From Platycnemis pennipes (lineage: Eukaryota > Arthropoda > Insecta > Odonata > Platycnemididae): a DNA stretch of 64,000 nt. Shown piece after piece: positions 1 through 10,831 of this stretch. The notes below the pieces were generated by a model. That model did no database searches. It worked only from the letters and a program-made list of their open reading frames with translations, and had not been told where the DNA came from. The stretch is from positions 115,713,271-115,777,270 of the forward strand of contig OW121851.1 of assembly GCA_933228895.1 (NCBI GenBank), read 5' to 3'. The position numbers and the translations under genes are program-made. The first letter of the stretch is position 1. Each line of letters starts with the position of its first letter.

Positions 1-589
1 CTTGTGTTAAATGATCAAAATTTCCGCTATCATATTCTCATTCATGCCTTATAAATAAGTCTGATAAACCTAAGTAATTGAGATTCATGAGGAATATTTT
101 TATAACCTGTTTGCAACTATCATAAACAAAATGAAATTTATGTAGCTAAAAGAAAGACTCCCTCTCTGTGATAATCATTCTTGGGCCATTGGACTCTTGT
201 AACCACTTTATTGCCATAAATCTGCCCTAAGTTCTTAAAGTGAGTGTGATGTTAGAGTGGATAATCATGGTCAGACTTATAATGTTCACTAAACGTCAGT
301 GTAATTCATGTAGAAAACATACTTTTGGATATGGTTCATTCAATCTCATTTCAATAAGATTTATGATTATTTTTACCTATGAGTACCTACTCATTATCAC
401 TAAAATTGTAGTATAGGTATCAGATGGCCTCTAATGATGTTATCTTAGAGCCCTTTTTGAGAAAAAAGGTGCATAATATTTACAATTTTGAAACTGTATA
501 TGAGAAAAAGGATTTTTATGCCTACATCATGTATCATTGCAATCTCACTGTATATTGAAAAATAAGTTTTAAACCCTTTTATTTTTCAG
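1..589 (+). other. MED23 intron sequence at the left edge
   Basis: AT-rich intronic DNA upstream of the first MED23 exon in the window. I see no exon, RNA gene or bounded repeat in it. Confidence 0.5.
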
Positions 590-689
590 GTCTTTGATAT
601 TGTAATCCATCGTTATTTGGAACTGCCGCCAGTAACCAAGTCTCTTGAAACATTACTAGAGCATTTGGGTTGCCTTTATAAATTCCATG
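590..689 (+). CDS. MED23: MED23 internal coding exon (first in window)
   Basis: This exon encodes about 33 residues of Mediator complex subunit 23, including the stretches VFDIVIHRYLELPPVTKSL and LLEHLGCLYKFH. I recognise these as the conserved C-terminal half of metazoan MED23, a tail-module subunit that links transcription activators to RNA polymerase II. The exon follows a pyrimidine-rich acceptor (tttatttttcag) and ends at CCATG before a GTTAGT donor, leaving one base of an Asp codon that the next exon completes. The 5' exons lie off the left edge of the window. Seen: reading frame and splice sites. Known: the family match. Confidence 0.93.
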
Positions 690-3084
690 GTTAGTATATG
701 ACCTGATGTCAGTTTTATTGTGTATAATGCTGAAGTTGTCCTAGGTTTTAGCTGCATAACTATAGTATAGATCTGTAAAATCATAGTCTCATCATTATGT
801 TCTAGTTATGCTTATCAGTTAGTAGAAGGGTACAATAGGATAGAGTTTACTTCCTCGTCCTTCATCAAAGAAAATCATAAATTCATTTATTGATATTTGT
901 GGCCCACCGTAAATGTATTTATTATACGCAAATAGTTTAGATTAAGAAATTCCTGTTAACAAGAAAATTAAATGTTAATTTTAAGTTTATTTAAAAAGCC
1001 CAGAAATTGCAGTACTGTGATGACCACGTAAATGATATCATAGGTACCTACATACATAGTTCATGTTGCAAGGCATAAGGAATCAAGCTAATCAAGGAAT
1101 CAAGGAATTCTACCAAGAAGGCTGTTCTCCTTGGCATTTGCAGCACTAAGTAGTGGCAGGGAGAGGAAAGTGTACCTTCATGATGTGTCACATATAAATT
1201 TGACCTGCATGCAATGGTTTGCATTTGTGTTTTTGCACCATTGAAATTTATCACTTTTTAATTACCTAATTAGGAAAAATACTAAATATCATTTTTAAAT
1301 TGAGTACTTTCAAATATGTACTGTAACCCTTTTCCTGGTTACCTTTATGTACCCTCTGCCGATTACCTTAATTATTCTTACCTTCCACACAATCTTACAA
1401 CACATGCACATAAATCACAGGCAATAAGACATTTCAGTTGATAAAAAGAACACTACTTATGTTATTCATGCACAATATATAATTTTAAATCTTTTAAAAT
1501 AAAGAATTGGTCCCAATTTACAGAATTTGTGTAAAATACACTCATATTAACCAATTAAAATATTCTTAGATAGTCTTAAAATGTGGGCTTAAGTTCTTTG
1601 AATTTGATTTAAAATGTCCCAGTTCCTTTGCACTTATATCTGTGGTATCTGGACCTCCCTCCATGAAGCCGGGCCGGAATCCTTCGCCTTCACGTATCAG
1701 AATTCCCTTGACAATTCCTTTTTTCACTCATACTGCCGTGCCTGCACCCTTCCACCATTTATCACCAACCTCCTTTCCTCACCTTTGCCTGTGATTCCTG
1801 CTCTGCCGGACGCGTCCTCACCCTTGAAGTCTCGGTCTTAGTCTGCCCGACGCATCCTCACTCTTAGAGTCCCAGTCTTACTCTGCCCTTTCGTCACCCC
1901 TGTAACTACCTATGCTCAGCTCCCACATTCTTGTCCATTATTATGGCCGGGCGTACAGCCTATTGTTTGACCGGGTGCAATGCCAACCCGTGGTGTTTAA
2001 CCTGTGGTGTGCAACTGTAGGTTTACATACTCTGGGGGTTATAAACTTTTGATCTAACAATAAAGAAAGTGGAAAATACGCTATTCTCATAAAGCCAGGA
2101 ATATAATTGCCTCATTGTAATATTTTCATTTTTGTAAGTGAATAAAAATAATTATGTTTATTCATAGCTATGCTAAATTGTTGTAAAATACTATGATTTT
2201 AATCAAAAAATAGATTAATGAAGTTTGTCATTTCAAAAGTTATAATGTTTAGTACTGCTGGAAGGTTCAGATCTGAGTTCAGATCATAGAACATTCTCAC
2301 TTAAAATCCTTATTAATTATTTACTTAAAATTTAACTTAAAATTAAAGGCCACGGAATGTGTTGAGTAAATAACTGGTTATTGTGGTAAAGAAGCTGATC
2401 CTTCAAACCATAAGTACGCATATTGCATAAGCCTTGGAATGTAATACAAGATAACTGAATGAGAGAAGAAAATTACATAACAGAATCTTCCAAAGAAGTA
2501 TGCATAGTATTTTAACTTACTTTCTACCTTCCAGTAGTATTCTCCGTGGTCAAATTAATTTTTGTGTGAAATCCAAGTGCAATTCTGTACTAATTGATTT
2601 CCAATATGAGCTCTTTTCTTAAGATTGAGCAATTAATTCATGTTTCACATATGAACTAGCTTGAGAAGTGGTCTGTTTGATGCTCAATTAGTTTTTTATA
2701 GTTTTTTAATGTTGATAATGCCATTCACTATCACAATGACAACATACTATTTTGCATTAATAGTAGTTTTTCTCCATATAAGAGTTAAGTCCATTCATGC
2801 TAAAAACCTCATAATAACCTGGGGGAGAGAAAAGAGAAATTTTCCTTGCTTTCAGCCTTTTTAGCACTGATTTCACTGAAGACAAGGTTTTGAAAGGCAG
2901 AGAACTCATTTGTTATGGCTTCTTTGTCAAAGACTTTCGTGTGTGTCTTTGTTATTGAGTCACTTTAGCCAAATCTGACTTTTTGTTCCGAAAAAGTGTT
3001 TCCCAACCAGTGGGATGCATCCCACTAGTGGGTTTGTCAATACTACTGGGTGGGACTCAAGCTGGCTGAACACACTTCATATCC
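690..3084. other. MED23 intron, mostly anonymous
   Basis: AT-rich intron DNA. A more CG-rich block at about 1,610-2,040 stands out in base composition and may be an old transposon fragment, but no terminal repeats or protein match are visible. At about 2,995-3,060 a piece beginning TTTCCCAACCAGTGG resembles the left end of the hAT element at 3,406, without a matching right end. Confidence 0.4.
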
Positions 3085-3088
3085 TTAA

Positions 3089-3241
3089 CTTTTTCCACTC
3101 AGATGTCGAGTGATACTCGACACTACCAACTTGTGTGTCGAGTGTCACTCAACACACGACATGCGAAATCAAGGGGCATTTAAAATTAAATTCCAAGTGG
3201 ACTACTGGTATAAAGGGTGAAAAAAATCCAAGTGCAAAGGG
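3089..3241. mobile_element. Short TTAA-flanked MITE (piggyBac-like)
   Basis: A 153-bp segment lies between TTAA at 3,085-3,088 and TTAA at 3,242-3,245. Its ends are loosely inverted (CTTTTTCCACTC against CCCTTTGCACTT). Inside are short inverted words around GTCGAGTG. TTAA target duplication is the hallmark of piggyBac-type insertion. The ends resemble those of the larger element at 4,542-4,860, so both may belong to one family. Confidence 0.45.
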
Positions 3242-3405
3242 TTAATATCAGCAAATATATTGTGCAAGCATTTAGTCTACAACATATGCATTTATCAAAA
3301 TACATGCGAAAAGTCAGAAAAACTTTTCTTCGTACCTTGGTAGCATTTGGTTTTACCTTGGAGTGGAATACATAACTAAACAGGGTAGGAAGCATTACCC
3401 TAGAG

Positions 3406-3816
3406 CATGGGTTCCCAACCAGTGGTATGCATACCACTGGTGGTACGCGTGGGTGATATAAGCAATAGGCTAGTCAGGGCCTCTGTTTGCATGAGCACAC
3501 AAACTTTACTGCCCATCTGCCGGGTGCTGGCATCTCTTTATATTTTAAAATAAAAATTAGCAAGAAAAAATTGAAAAAATCTAGATATATTTATTGTTGT
3601 CTAAGGGTTGACAAAACCGAAATACAAGTGCAGTAATAATCAAATATAAAGTATTCTCGATAATTTAATTAAATAAAACTAGCCATTGGGCACTTTGCCA
3701 AGAGTAAATATACTTGTTTAAAAAATATGTAGGACTGTTGGCATGCCATTTACGCCATACGAAAATTTCTAAAAATTGCAAGTGGTATGCAGTTGCTTAA
3801 AGGTTGGGAACCCCTG
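3406..3816. mobile_element. hAT-type non-autonomous element
   Basis: The 411-bp element begins CATGGGTTCCCAACC and ends GGTTGGGAACCCCTG, an inverted repeat matching at 14 of 15 positions. It is flanked by the 8-bp duplication CCCTAGAG (3,398-3,405 and 3,817-3,824). An 8-bp duplication with CA(G)GGG-type termini is characteristic of the hAT superfamily. No transposase frame is present. Confidence 0.85.
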
Positions 3817-3835
3817 CCCTAGAGCATTTACATAC

Positions 3836-3926
3836 TGTATTCACTCAAGCCACGATCCTTTTTTCCCGAAATGCCTGTGAAAAAAAATATGTGCGTGGCT
3901 TACATGAATCCCTTGAATGGACCGCA
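3836..3926. mobile_element. Probable internally deleted DNA-element derivative
   Basis: This roughly 90-bp stretch starts near CTGTATTCACTCAAGCCACG and ends GTGCGTGGCTTACATGAATC, partly inverted copies of each other. The ends resemble those of the larger nested element at 11,229-12,706. It starts about 20 bp after the hAT element. The boundaries are approximate. Confidence 0.35.
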
Positions 3927-4256
3927 GTATAACTTTGTGGAATTTTGAATACTTATTAAAGAAATAACTTTGAATATTCCACTCTAATCTTTATTTCACC
4001 AATTGGTTATGACATCATCACGTCATTTTCATGGTACAAGTACAATTCTTCCCCCAGTAAACTCTTAATATACACTCTCTAAAACATGGGGGTTAAGGGG
4101 TCAGGAAAGTATAGATTGGGGTGATTGCACAGGAGGTGAAGGTGTGGAAGTCGGGTGGGGGGGTGAAATATGTATCTAGCAAGTGGGCTGGTTTGTCAAT
4201 TCATCAGCATCTATTTTAAAGTTCATTTCTGTTCACACATCCTTTTTCCTTTGCAG

Positions 4257-4493
4257 ATCGCCCTGTAACTTATTTATACAACACCTTACATTATTATGAA
4301 AGAAAATTAAGAGATCGTCCAGCATTAAAACGGAGATTGGTGTCAGCTGTGCTGGGGTCGCTGAGAGAAATTAGACCTCATGGATGGAGTCTGTCAGAGG
4401 CATATCAAGGATATATGCAAAGGCAACCTGATGATATATCATGGTTACCCGAGTTGGATTACTATGTACGGCTCGTGCGGCGAATCGTCGAAA
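4257..4493 (+). CDS. MED23: MED23 internal coding exon
   Basis: The exon runs from the acceptor ttcctttgcag to the donor GTATCC. It completes the Asp codon split by the previous intron and encodes about 78 residues of MED23, including RPVTYLYNTLHYYERKLRD and RPHGWSLSEAYQGYM. It ends in phase 1 at GTCGAAA; joined to the following exon this gives a Thr-Met-Ser-Gly-Lys stretch, as expected for the family. A TTAA-flanked MITE lies only 48 bp beyond the donor. The upstream intron of 3.6 kb carries a hAT element and a small TTAA MITE. Confidence 0.93.
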
Positions 4494-4541
4494 GTATCCT
4501 TTAATATGAGTGTTGTTGTGTGTGAGTTTTCTTATCTTTAA

Positions 4542-4860
4542 CCATTTCACTGTGCAGGTATTCACAATGGTATTTTAATACTATATGCCTAGCAATTTCA
4601 TTTGTGCTCTCAAGTAAAAATTTTCATTCATGACATTTGAATGCAATTTATATAAATAAAAATTTGAAAGTGACTGTAACTCCATCTAGTGAATAAAATT
4701 CAAGTGTTTCATCATTCTCTGCATTTCCACATGCAGTAGAGTTAGAATGAAATATGCGGAGAAGATGAAAACCCAAACAAAATCAAGACGAGACATACTT
4801 GTCATGCACATATTAGCAATAGGCCCTCATGATGAGACATTGTCACTTGCAGTGAAAGGG
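4542..4860. mobile_element. TTAA-flanked MITE next to a MED23 splice donor
   Basis: A 319-bp element lies between TTAA at 4,538-4,541 and TTAA at 4,861-4,864. Its ends are inverted (CCATTTCACTGTGCAGG against CCCTTTCACTGCAAGTG), fitting a piggyBac-type MITE. It starts 48 bp after the MED23 exon ending at 4,493. A similar end, TTAACCCTTTTACTGCCAG, occurs alone at about 24,066. Confidence 0.6.
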
Positions 4861-4975
4861 TTAAAAATAATTATTTCAACCAGGGGAGTACATTTAATGA
4901 TGGTCTCTTTGGAGAAGAAATGCAGCTGAGAAAGCTTCAGAAAGCAGTTTGGTCGAGCATTGGCTAGTAAATTAA

Positions 4976-7194
4976 CACTAGAATGCCGGATATATTGGAC
5001 CCCCCGAGAATGCCAGGAGGGTGTCATTTTGACACCCATCTGTTTATGTGTTCATAGCGGTGTTTTTGTGCGGATTATTTTATCTTCTGTGGTTGCCAGT
5101 GTTAATGTGGCAACTTCGGTATTTTTTGGCGTTTTTTTTTACAAATTCAAAAATAATTTTTTTAATGTAGCTCGATTATAGAAAATTATTACCTGCAAAA
5201 TTTTCTTTCAACCACACAATTTTTCGAAGATTTTTCTGAAACGCAGGATGGCGCACATAAGTGGTTAGTAAATAATCATTTTTTACAATCATTTATTGTT
5301 TACGTAAAATTATGTATAATTTATATGCACGTAAACCACGAATTTGTGTAAAGGAAAACAAAATGAAATCTAAGGTCTCTTTTTTACAGGGTTACAACAA
5401 ACTTCATCTCAATTGCTTCACGTTTATGGCACTTTAGCCTTGTTTTAGCCGTACGCGTGTCATACTTATTTATTACACAGCTTACAAAATCCAATAGTTC
5501 TGTTTTATTGCATTTTATCTTTATTTGACAGTTCGTAGTCAGTTCTGGCTCTCGCACTGCATGACACTCGTCAGAAGTTTGAACAACATTTCTTGATGCA
5601 GGGTTAGGACTTCCAAGCTCCCCCGCTAACTCTGCAAAAACCCTTTCGGGATATCTTCTGTAGAGTTATTTCCTTATAAAATATCCAGGCATTTATACGG
5701 GGCAAGTCAAGAGTATTCTGAAAAAAATGGATTGGCCATCATCTGGTTCCGGTTCTAACCGAAAATTTCTGCCCCATCTGATGAATGATATCCACTCCAT
5801 ACTTGGTCTCATTGTCACACTTTTCAGTTTCTAGCGTTTTCTCAGAGTTTTCACTAATGTCAGTGTCATGGTGACGAGAGCTTAGAACAACAGCACACTT
5901 TCTCGGTTTGTTCTCATAAACGGTAAATGTTGCGTCACCGTTTTTTAACAATTTACTTGAGTACAACTCTCCCCGAAAAGCTGTTGTTTCAGGAAAGATT
6001 TCTCATCTTACCTTATTTACGGATCCCATCCGACTTTTTTTAGGCCTAAGGTGAGCACAAGTGATGAGAAATTGTTATCAGTTGTGACATTTTGGACTTG
6101 CTCAAGCAAGGCTGCATAAGTATCATTACAACATGATCTGCAACGCAATCGCCAGATTGACGAGAGTAATCCTTGCCAAGGTCGGGAAATCCGTTTATCA
6201 AATATTTACCGTCCTTACCTATTGCAAGCCAGTATTTTTGCCCATTTTTATTAGGCTTCAATGCCATGTATTGCGTAAAGGAGCTTGGAAACTGATGTTA
6301 GTCAATAGTAATGAAAGGTCCAGGCTTAGAGCATGCAACACAGTTATCAATAATTTTCTTTCACATATATGAAAACATCGCAAATTTGTCTGTCTGCAAC
6401 CGGGCAGAATGACTTGACTTTTCGTCAAAGCGAAGATTGTGTAAAATTTCCCAAAAGCTCAACATCTTGATCAGACCGTTGCTCGGACACGTCTTCAGAA
6501 ATGTTATTTAATACTGCCGTTATTTGATCTGGCCTAATACCTCTACGTAACGCCATAACTAAGACGCAAGCTATGTCAATGCAACCGCCTCGATGCTAAG
6601 AGAAGTCTCGACCGGTCGCAATACGCCAATGAGCCAGACAGCCAGCTACAGACGCTCGGATGTTGTCATCTGTATTGTCGCATCACTACATTGTTCACAG
6701 CAACAGTGCTTCTTTACGGCAAATAAATACATCTCTGTATCACCGCGGACTAATGAGCTGGATTGCAGGTGAATCATTTGCAAAAAAGTAGTGGAAAATA
6801 GACTTACCTCACGCGCTACTAAATTTTCGAAAAATCGGTAAACAGTGTATTTTTATCGAAAATATGTAGAATTAGACAATGCAAACTTGACGCACAGTTC
6901 AAAAATACCCGTTTGACTAGTAGTAATGAAATGGCTTCCGAATATACACCTAAAATGAAAGAAGAACTGCTAACATATACTGGGTGTCAAAATGACACCC
7001 TCCGGCATTTACGGTAAATTTTAATTTTTCAGATGAAAAAAAGGCAGAAGGCTATATCTCACACAGTGGTCTTGTTCAGCTCTTAAAATGAGTAAAAGTC
7101 ACGAAAGATTTTTTCTTCAATACAGTTTCATGGGCAGCTATGCAAACAAATGTAGGTGTAGGGTGTCAAAATGACACCCTTCGGCATTCTAGTG
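4976..7194 (-). mobile_element. piggyBac element, degenerate
   Basis: The 2.2-kb element is flanked by TTAA at 4,972-4,975 and 7,195-7,198. Its termini are CACTAGAATGCCG and the inverse CGGCATTCTAGTG. Next to each end is a palindromic word, GGGTGTCA(TTT or AAA)TGACACCC, at about 5,019-5,037 and 7,161-7,179. A third copy of this word followed by a TIR-like CGGCATT lies inside at about 6,983-7,006. Broken transposase coding sequence runs on the minus strand. It lies in the MED23 intron 4,494-7,743. Confidence 0.9.
5739..6556 (-). pseudogene. piggyBac transposase remnants
   Basis: The minus strand carries three recognisable blocks of a piggyBac-family transposase. A probable N-terminus begins at an ATG at 6,556 (MALRRGIRPDQITAVLNNI). 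A central block at 6,267-6,046 contains KYWLAIGKDGKYLINGFPDL and HVVMILMQP, matching the region between catalytic Asp residues. A C-terminal block at 5,966-5,739 contains KYGVDIIHQMGQKFSVRTGT, which includes the last catalytic Asp in a VD-x-x-x-QM context. The blocks lie in different frames, so no full protein can be made from this copy. The family normally has about 550-600 residues in one frame. Confidence 0.85.
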
Positions 7195-7743
7195 TTAACA
7201 TTGGGCAGGAAAAAACTCCACAATGTGCTGTATGAGGAAATTTTCAGGGTTCAGAGAACTGTCTCATATTTGTGCGATTTTATGGTATAATCATTGCCTG
7301 ATTTGAGCACATAAGAGGTGATCCACTGGCAACAATTACATGTTTTTTTGCACCTTTTTGTTTATTTTGCATAAGGGAAAGGCATTTATGAATCCAACAA
7401 AATTCTTATTATATGTATATTTTGTCTCACTTAATAAACATTTCCAAAATACATCAGTAGCTCGAGTCAAGGTGGTGCTGAAAGTTCAGTCAGGTTGCTA
7501 AAAATAATCTCAGGTACTGATTGTTGCATTTTAAGTTATGATAAGAGATGACATTTTAAGAATCTGGAAAAAATAACTTTCTGCTTTTTAGTAGTTTAAT
7601 ATTGCTGTAGACACTAGGAGAAAATGCATTGCTAAGTACGTGCATCTGTAAGAAAATGAATATTTAATCATTGACATGCTCTCTTGGCTCTTTGGTTTCA
7701 TATCCAAAATTCAGTATTTGTTCCCTTAACTCTAATTATTCAG

Positions 7744-7903
7744 CCATGTCTGGTAAACCTCATTTTCCAACTACTGATTGGCGTTTCAATGAGTTCCCTA
7801 ATCCTGCGGCACATGTTTTATATGTAACATGTGTAGAACTAATGGCCTTACCCATCCTTCCAGCCACTGTGGGAAGCAGTTTACTTGATGTCATTGCGAG
7901 AGG
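7744..7903 (+). CDS. MED23: MED23 internal coding exon
   Basis: The exon begins after the acceptor taattattcag and ends before the donor GTATGT. It encodes the very conserved MED23 stretch DWRFNEFPNPAAHVLYVTCV followed by ELMALPILPATVGSSLLDVI. It enters with two bases completing a Thr codon and leaves with two bases of a Gly codon. The intron before it (4,494-7,743) contains a 319-bp TTAA MITE and a 2.2-kb piggyBac copy. Confidence 0.94.
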
Positions 7904-8187
7904 GTATGTATACTAATTATATCTTTCCTGTGAAAAATTCCCAGATGTGAAGTGGAATTGTCTCTGGAAGTGAAGTGAAATTAAGATGTGATAATTTGAA
8001 GTGAAATTTGGGATTCTGGAATATAGTCTTCCAGTAGTATGTAAATTTTCCTTGATAGCTCTGAAGTTGTTTGTTGGTTGGTTGGTTGAAGTATCGGTTT
8101 AGCCTTCTTGAAAATCCAATATTATTAAGCAGTAATGTTTCTTGTCAAATTAAAAAAATGTCCTGAGCAATGAAATCTGCTGTTAGT

Positions 8188-8316
8188 CCCAATGCAAAAA
8201 AACTTGAAAATTTCAACAGTAAATTGGGCCTACAGTTGAAGCCAATAGTTACTGTTGAAATTTTGAGCAGTAAATTGGGGCAACTGTTGACATCTAACAG
8301 TTTTTTTGCAAAGGGG
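8188..8316. mobile_element. Small foldback/MITE-like repeat
   Basis: The 129-bp stretch begins CCCAATGCAAAAAAACT and ends with the approximate inverse AGTTTTTTTGCAAAGGGG. Inside, words such as CAACAGTAAATTGGG recur in both orientations. No clear target duplication is seen, so the class is open. It lies in the MED23 intron 7,904-8,753. Confidence 0.4.
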
Positions 8317-8753
8317 TGAAAGCATGAAAAGTGTTATTTTCATGGATCTGGTGGTGTTCCTTTTACATAATTGGTTATCTAATTTATAATAAAATGTTCT
8401 TGAGACTTTTGAGTCGTGTTAATATCATATGTAACAGCTTGAATGTGGAGTTGAAATTGCACATGTACTTAAGTGGAAGTTGCATTTATCTGGTGAACCA
8501 TTGAATTATCGTTCAAAGTTTTTCATGAAATTTGGATTTGTGAATAGAAACGTGGTCATTACATTATGTCATCAGGAGAATTTGAAATTAGCTGCTGTCA
8601 GTATGCCCTTTTTTTTGCTGAAAATGTTAAGTGCAATTTGGTAATGCGCTTACGTTTTCTCATTTTCTGGTAAGGTGCATGCATCATTTTTCTATAATTT
8701 TTTACTTAATATGTTGTGATTAATTTCACCATCATTTCTTTTTTCCCTCTAAG

Positions 8754-9038
8754 GTATACTGTAATACCATCAAGCCAGATTGAAATGTGGATTAACTCAG
8801 TTGGGCTCATTATGGCTGCCATGCCAGAATCTTATTGGTCTGTACTTCATGACCGTCTGACTGAAGTGATGGGATGTCCTCAGTTGGCTCATTGGAACTA
8901 TCAAAATACACCTTTCCAACTCTTCAACTTTGCGACCACTCATGAATCTCTCTTGGAAAACAAATTCTCATACACTTTAGCCTTGGCTCATTCCATGTGG
9001 CACCATGCAGGCGTTGGACAACTCAGCACAGTTCCTCA
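8754..9038 (+). CDS. MED23: MED23 internal coding exon
   Basis: The exon lies between the acceptor ttttccctctaag and the donor GTAAGA and encodes about 95 residues of MED23. Recognisable parts are IEMWINSVGLIMAAMPESYW, SVLHDRLTEVMG and YTLALAHSMWHHAGVGQLS, all typical of the C-terminal region of the subunit. It enters in phase 2 and leaves in phase 2 (CA of a Gln codon), consistent with both neighbours. There is no sign of pseudogenisation. Confidence 0.94.
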
Positions 9039-10395
9039 GTAAGAGATCATAGTCATGTATAAATTCACTTATCATAGGAATTTGCATTGCTCCATTAACT
9101 TTTTAAGGTACACACTTGAAATCCTTGATGTTGCAGCAGCTTAAGCTGAAGGAACAGAGTGTTTGCTTACATAAGAGGATTTATTTACATTTACTCTGAA
9201 TAATGTTCTGTTTCCACTATGTTATTTTCTTTTAGAATTTGATGGACAAATAATGTGACTATTTATATTAAATAGTGTGATTTTCCTTTGAGAGTAAATA
9301 AGGGTAAGGCTGCCAATTTAAATACTGACATGGCATTGCAGAAAGGTTGAAAATGCTCAAATTCCTGTATACTTTTGTTGGAGGGTAGTGAAAAGAAATC
9401 GTATTAAATTTTTGTCTTAAAGATAATGCCTCAGTATGCAGTCAAACCTGAAGGTATACATTTTATAAAGCAGTTCACTTACTGATCATATGTATGATTT
9501 AAAGACAGGTACTGACTAATTTGAAAAAAAAGTTACAGAATTATCTTGTTGGTCTATTTTCAGGGTTAATTTTTGGTATTAGGCACTGCAGAAAGCAAAT
9601 TACAAAATGCTCACTTACATAATAGCTTATTTTTTCAAGTATTAGTGACTATTCATTCAGCCTCTCTTTATATCTTTTTTCATGTATGCACTTAAATTTT
9701 GTTGCTGGTAGTGCATGAAGTAACCAGTTGTGATTTATTAATTGTGGTGTTTTACTATTTACTGCTTAGGTAAGGGAGACTTGGGGTGATGTTCTTCATT
9801 TCTGAACATTCTAATTCTTACTAAGGAAATGTAGTTGAAAAATGTTACTCCTTATATTTTACTCAACTTATTCACTTAACCTTTTTTCAGAACATTTGCA
9901 TAGGTGGTTCAGGAAACTAGACTACCCATGTCCTAAATTTATTTTTCACCAAAATTTCTTACTTTAATGAAAATTTTTTTGGATTTGGCAGTCTTTCATG
10001 TGGATTTTAGTTGATTTTTGTATTTCCTTTGACTCTCAATGATGGGATAAATAGTTATACTCTAATTTGAAAATTAATTTTGTTTTCCTGTTGCCTATAT
10101 TGTCTCTATAATATTAATTAATGTTTCTATTTGCCTTTTCAACAGTATGATAAGCTTATTTTTCAACTATGGCTTTAAATTTTAGAACTGTTAATGGCAG
10201 TAGTAATTCAGGAAAAAGTGTCTTTCAAGCTGAATACTTTTTTTCCTGTTTGTGAGACTGGTAAAAAAATAGTATCATTCATACGAGAAGTATTGAGATA
10301 CTATCCCTGCTGTTCATGAATAATAGCTGTCGAGTTTTCGATTTTTTTAGAGATTCGTTTATCTCCTGAGCTAATATTATTTCTGTTGTTTATAG
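9039..10395. other. MED23 intron, no element recognised
   Basis: About 1.36 kb of AT-rich intron. I see no coding segment, RNA gene or bounded transposon. Confidence 0.5.
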
Positions 10396-10602
10396 ATTTG
10401 TAAAGGAATGTTTGAGACCATTGGTACGCAGTGAAGAACAACTTCTTTTCCTCTGCCATCTTGTGGGGCCATTTCTACAAAGGTTCAATACAGATCATCC
10501 ACGTTGTGTGATGGATCTCACGTTGCAGTTGTATGAGTCACTGGAACAGGTTGACAAAAGTGTTCCAGTTCTCAGATACATGGATCCAATATGTGATTTG
10601 CT
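10396..10602 (+). CDS. MED23: MED23 penultimate coding exon
   Basis: The exon starts after the acceptor gttgtttatag and ends at a GTATCC donor inside a Leu codon of the MDPICDLLY stretch. It encodes FVKECLRPLVRSEEQLLFLC and HLVGPFLQRFNTDHPRCVMD, matching the family. Reading through the donor would add a few residues and a stop near 10,625. The correct continuation is the exon 14 kb downstream, which completes the split Leu codon and continues with YHIKYMF. Confidence 0.93.
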
Positions 10603-10831
10603 GTATCCTTTCTCTGCATTAATTTAAATTTATGCCTATTAAACCCGGTCGGATTTTAAATTATTATTAATGCTAGAATGAATCATTACTTTTCATATAT
10701 TACTCTTTAATATATTACTCTTTAATATTCCATAAACTCTGAATTATGTGGGCTAATGTTGATTTTACGTGACCTTGTAAATGAAAGTCACATAAAATCA
10801 TGAATCTGCTTAGCTATAATTATGTCATTAT

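Noticed and set aside
1614..1841. A coding exon in a CG-rich patch of the first intron
   Set aside because: It has low-complexity Ser/Pro/Leu composition, no splice sites and no family match.
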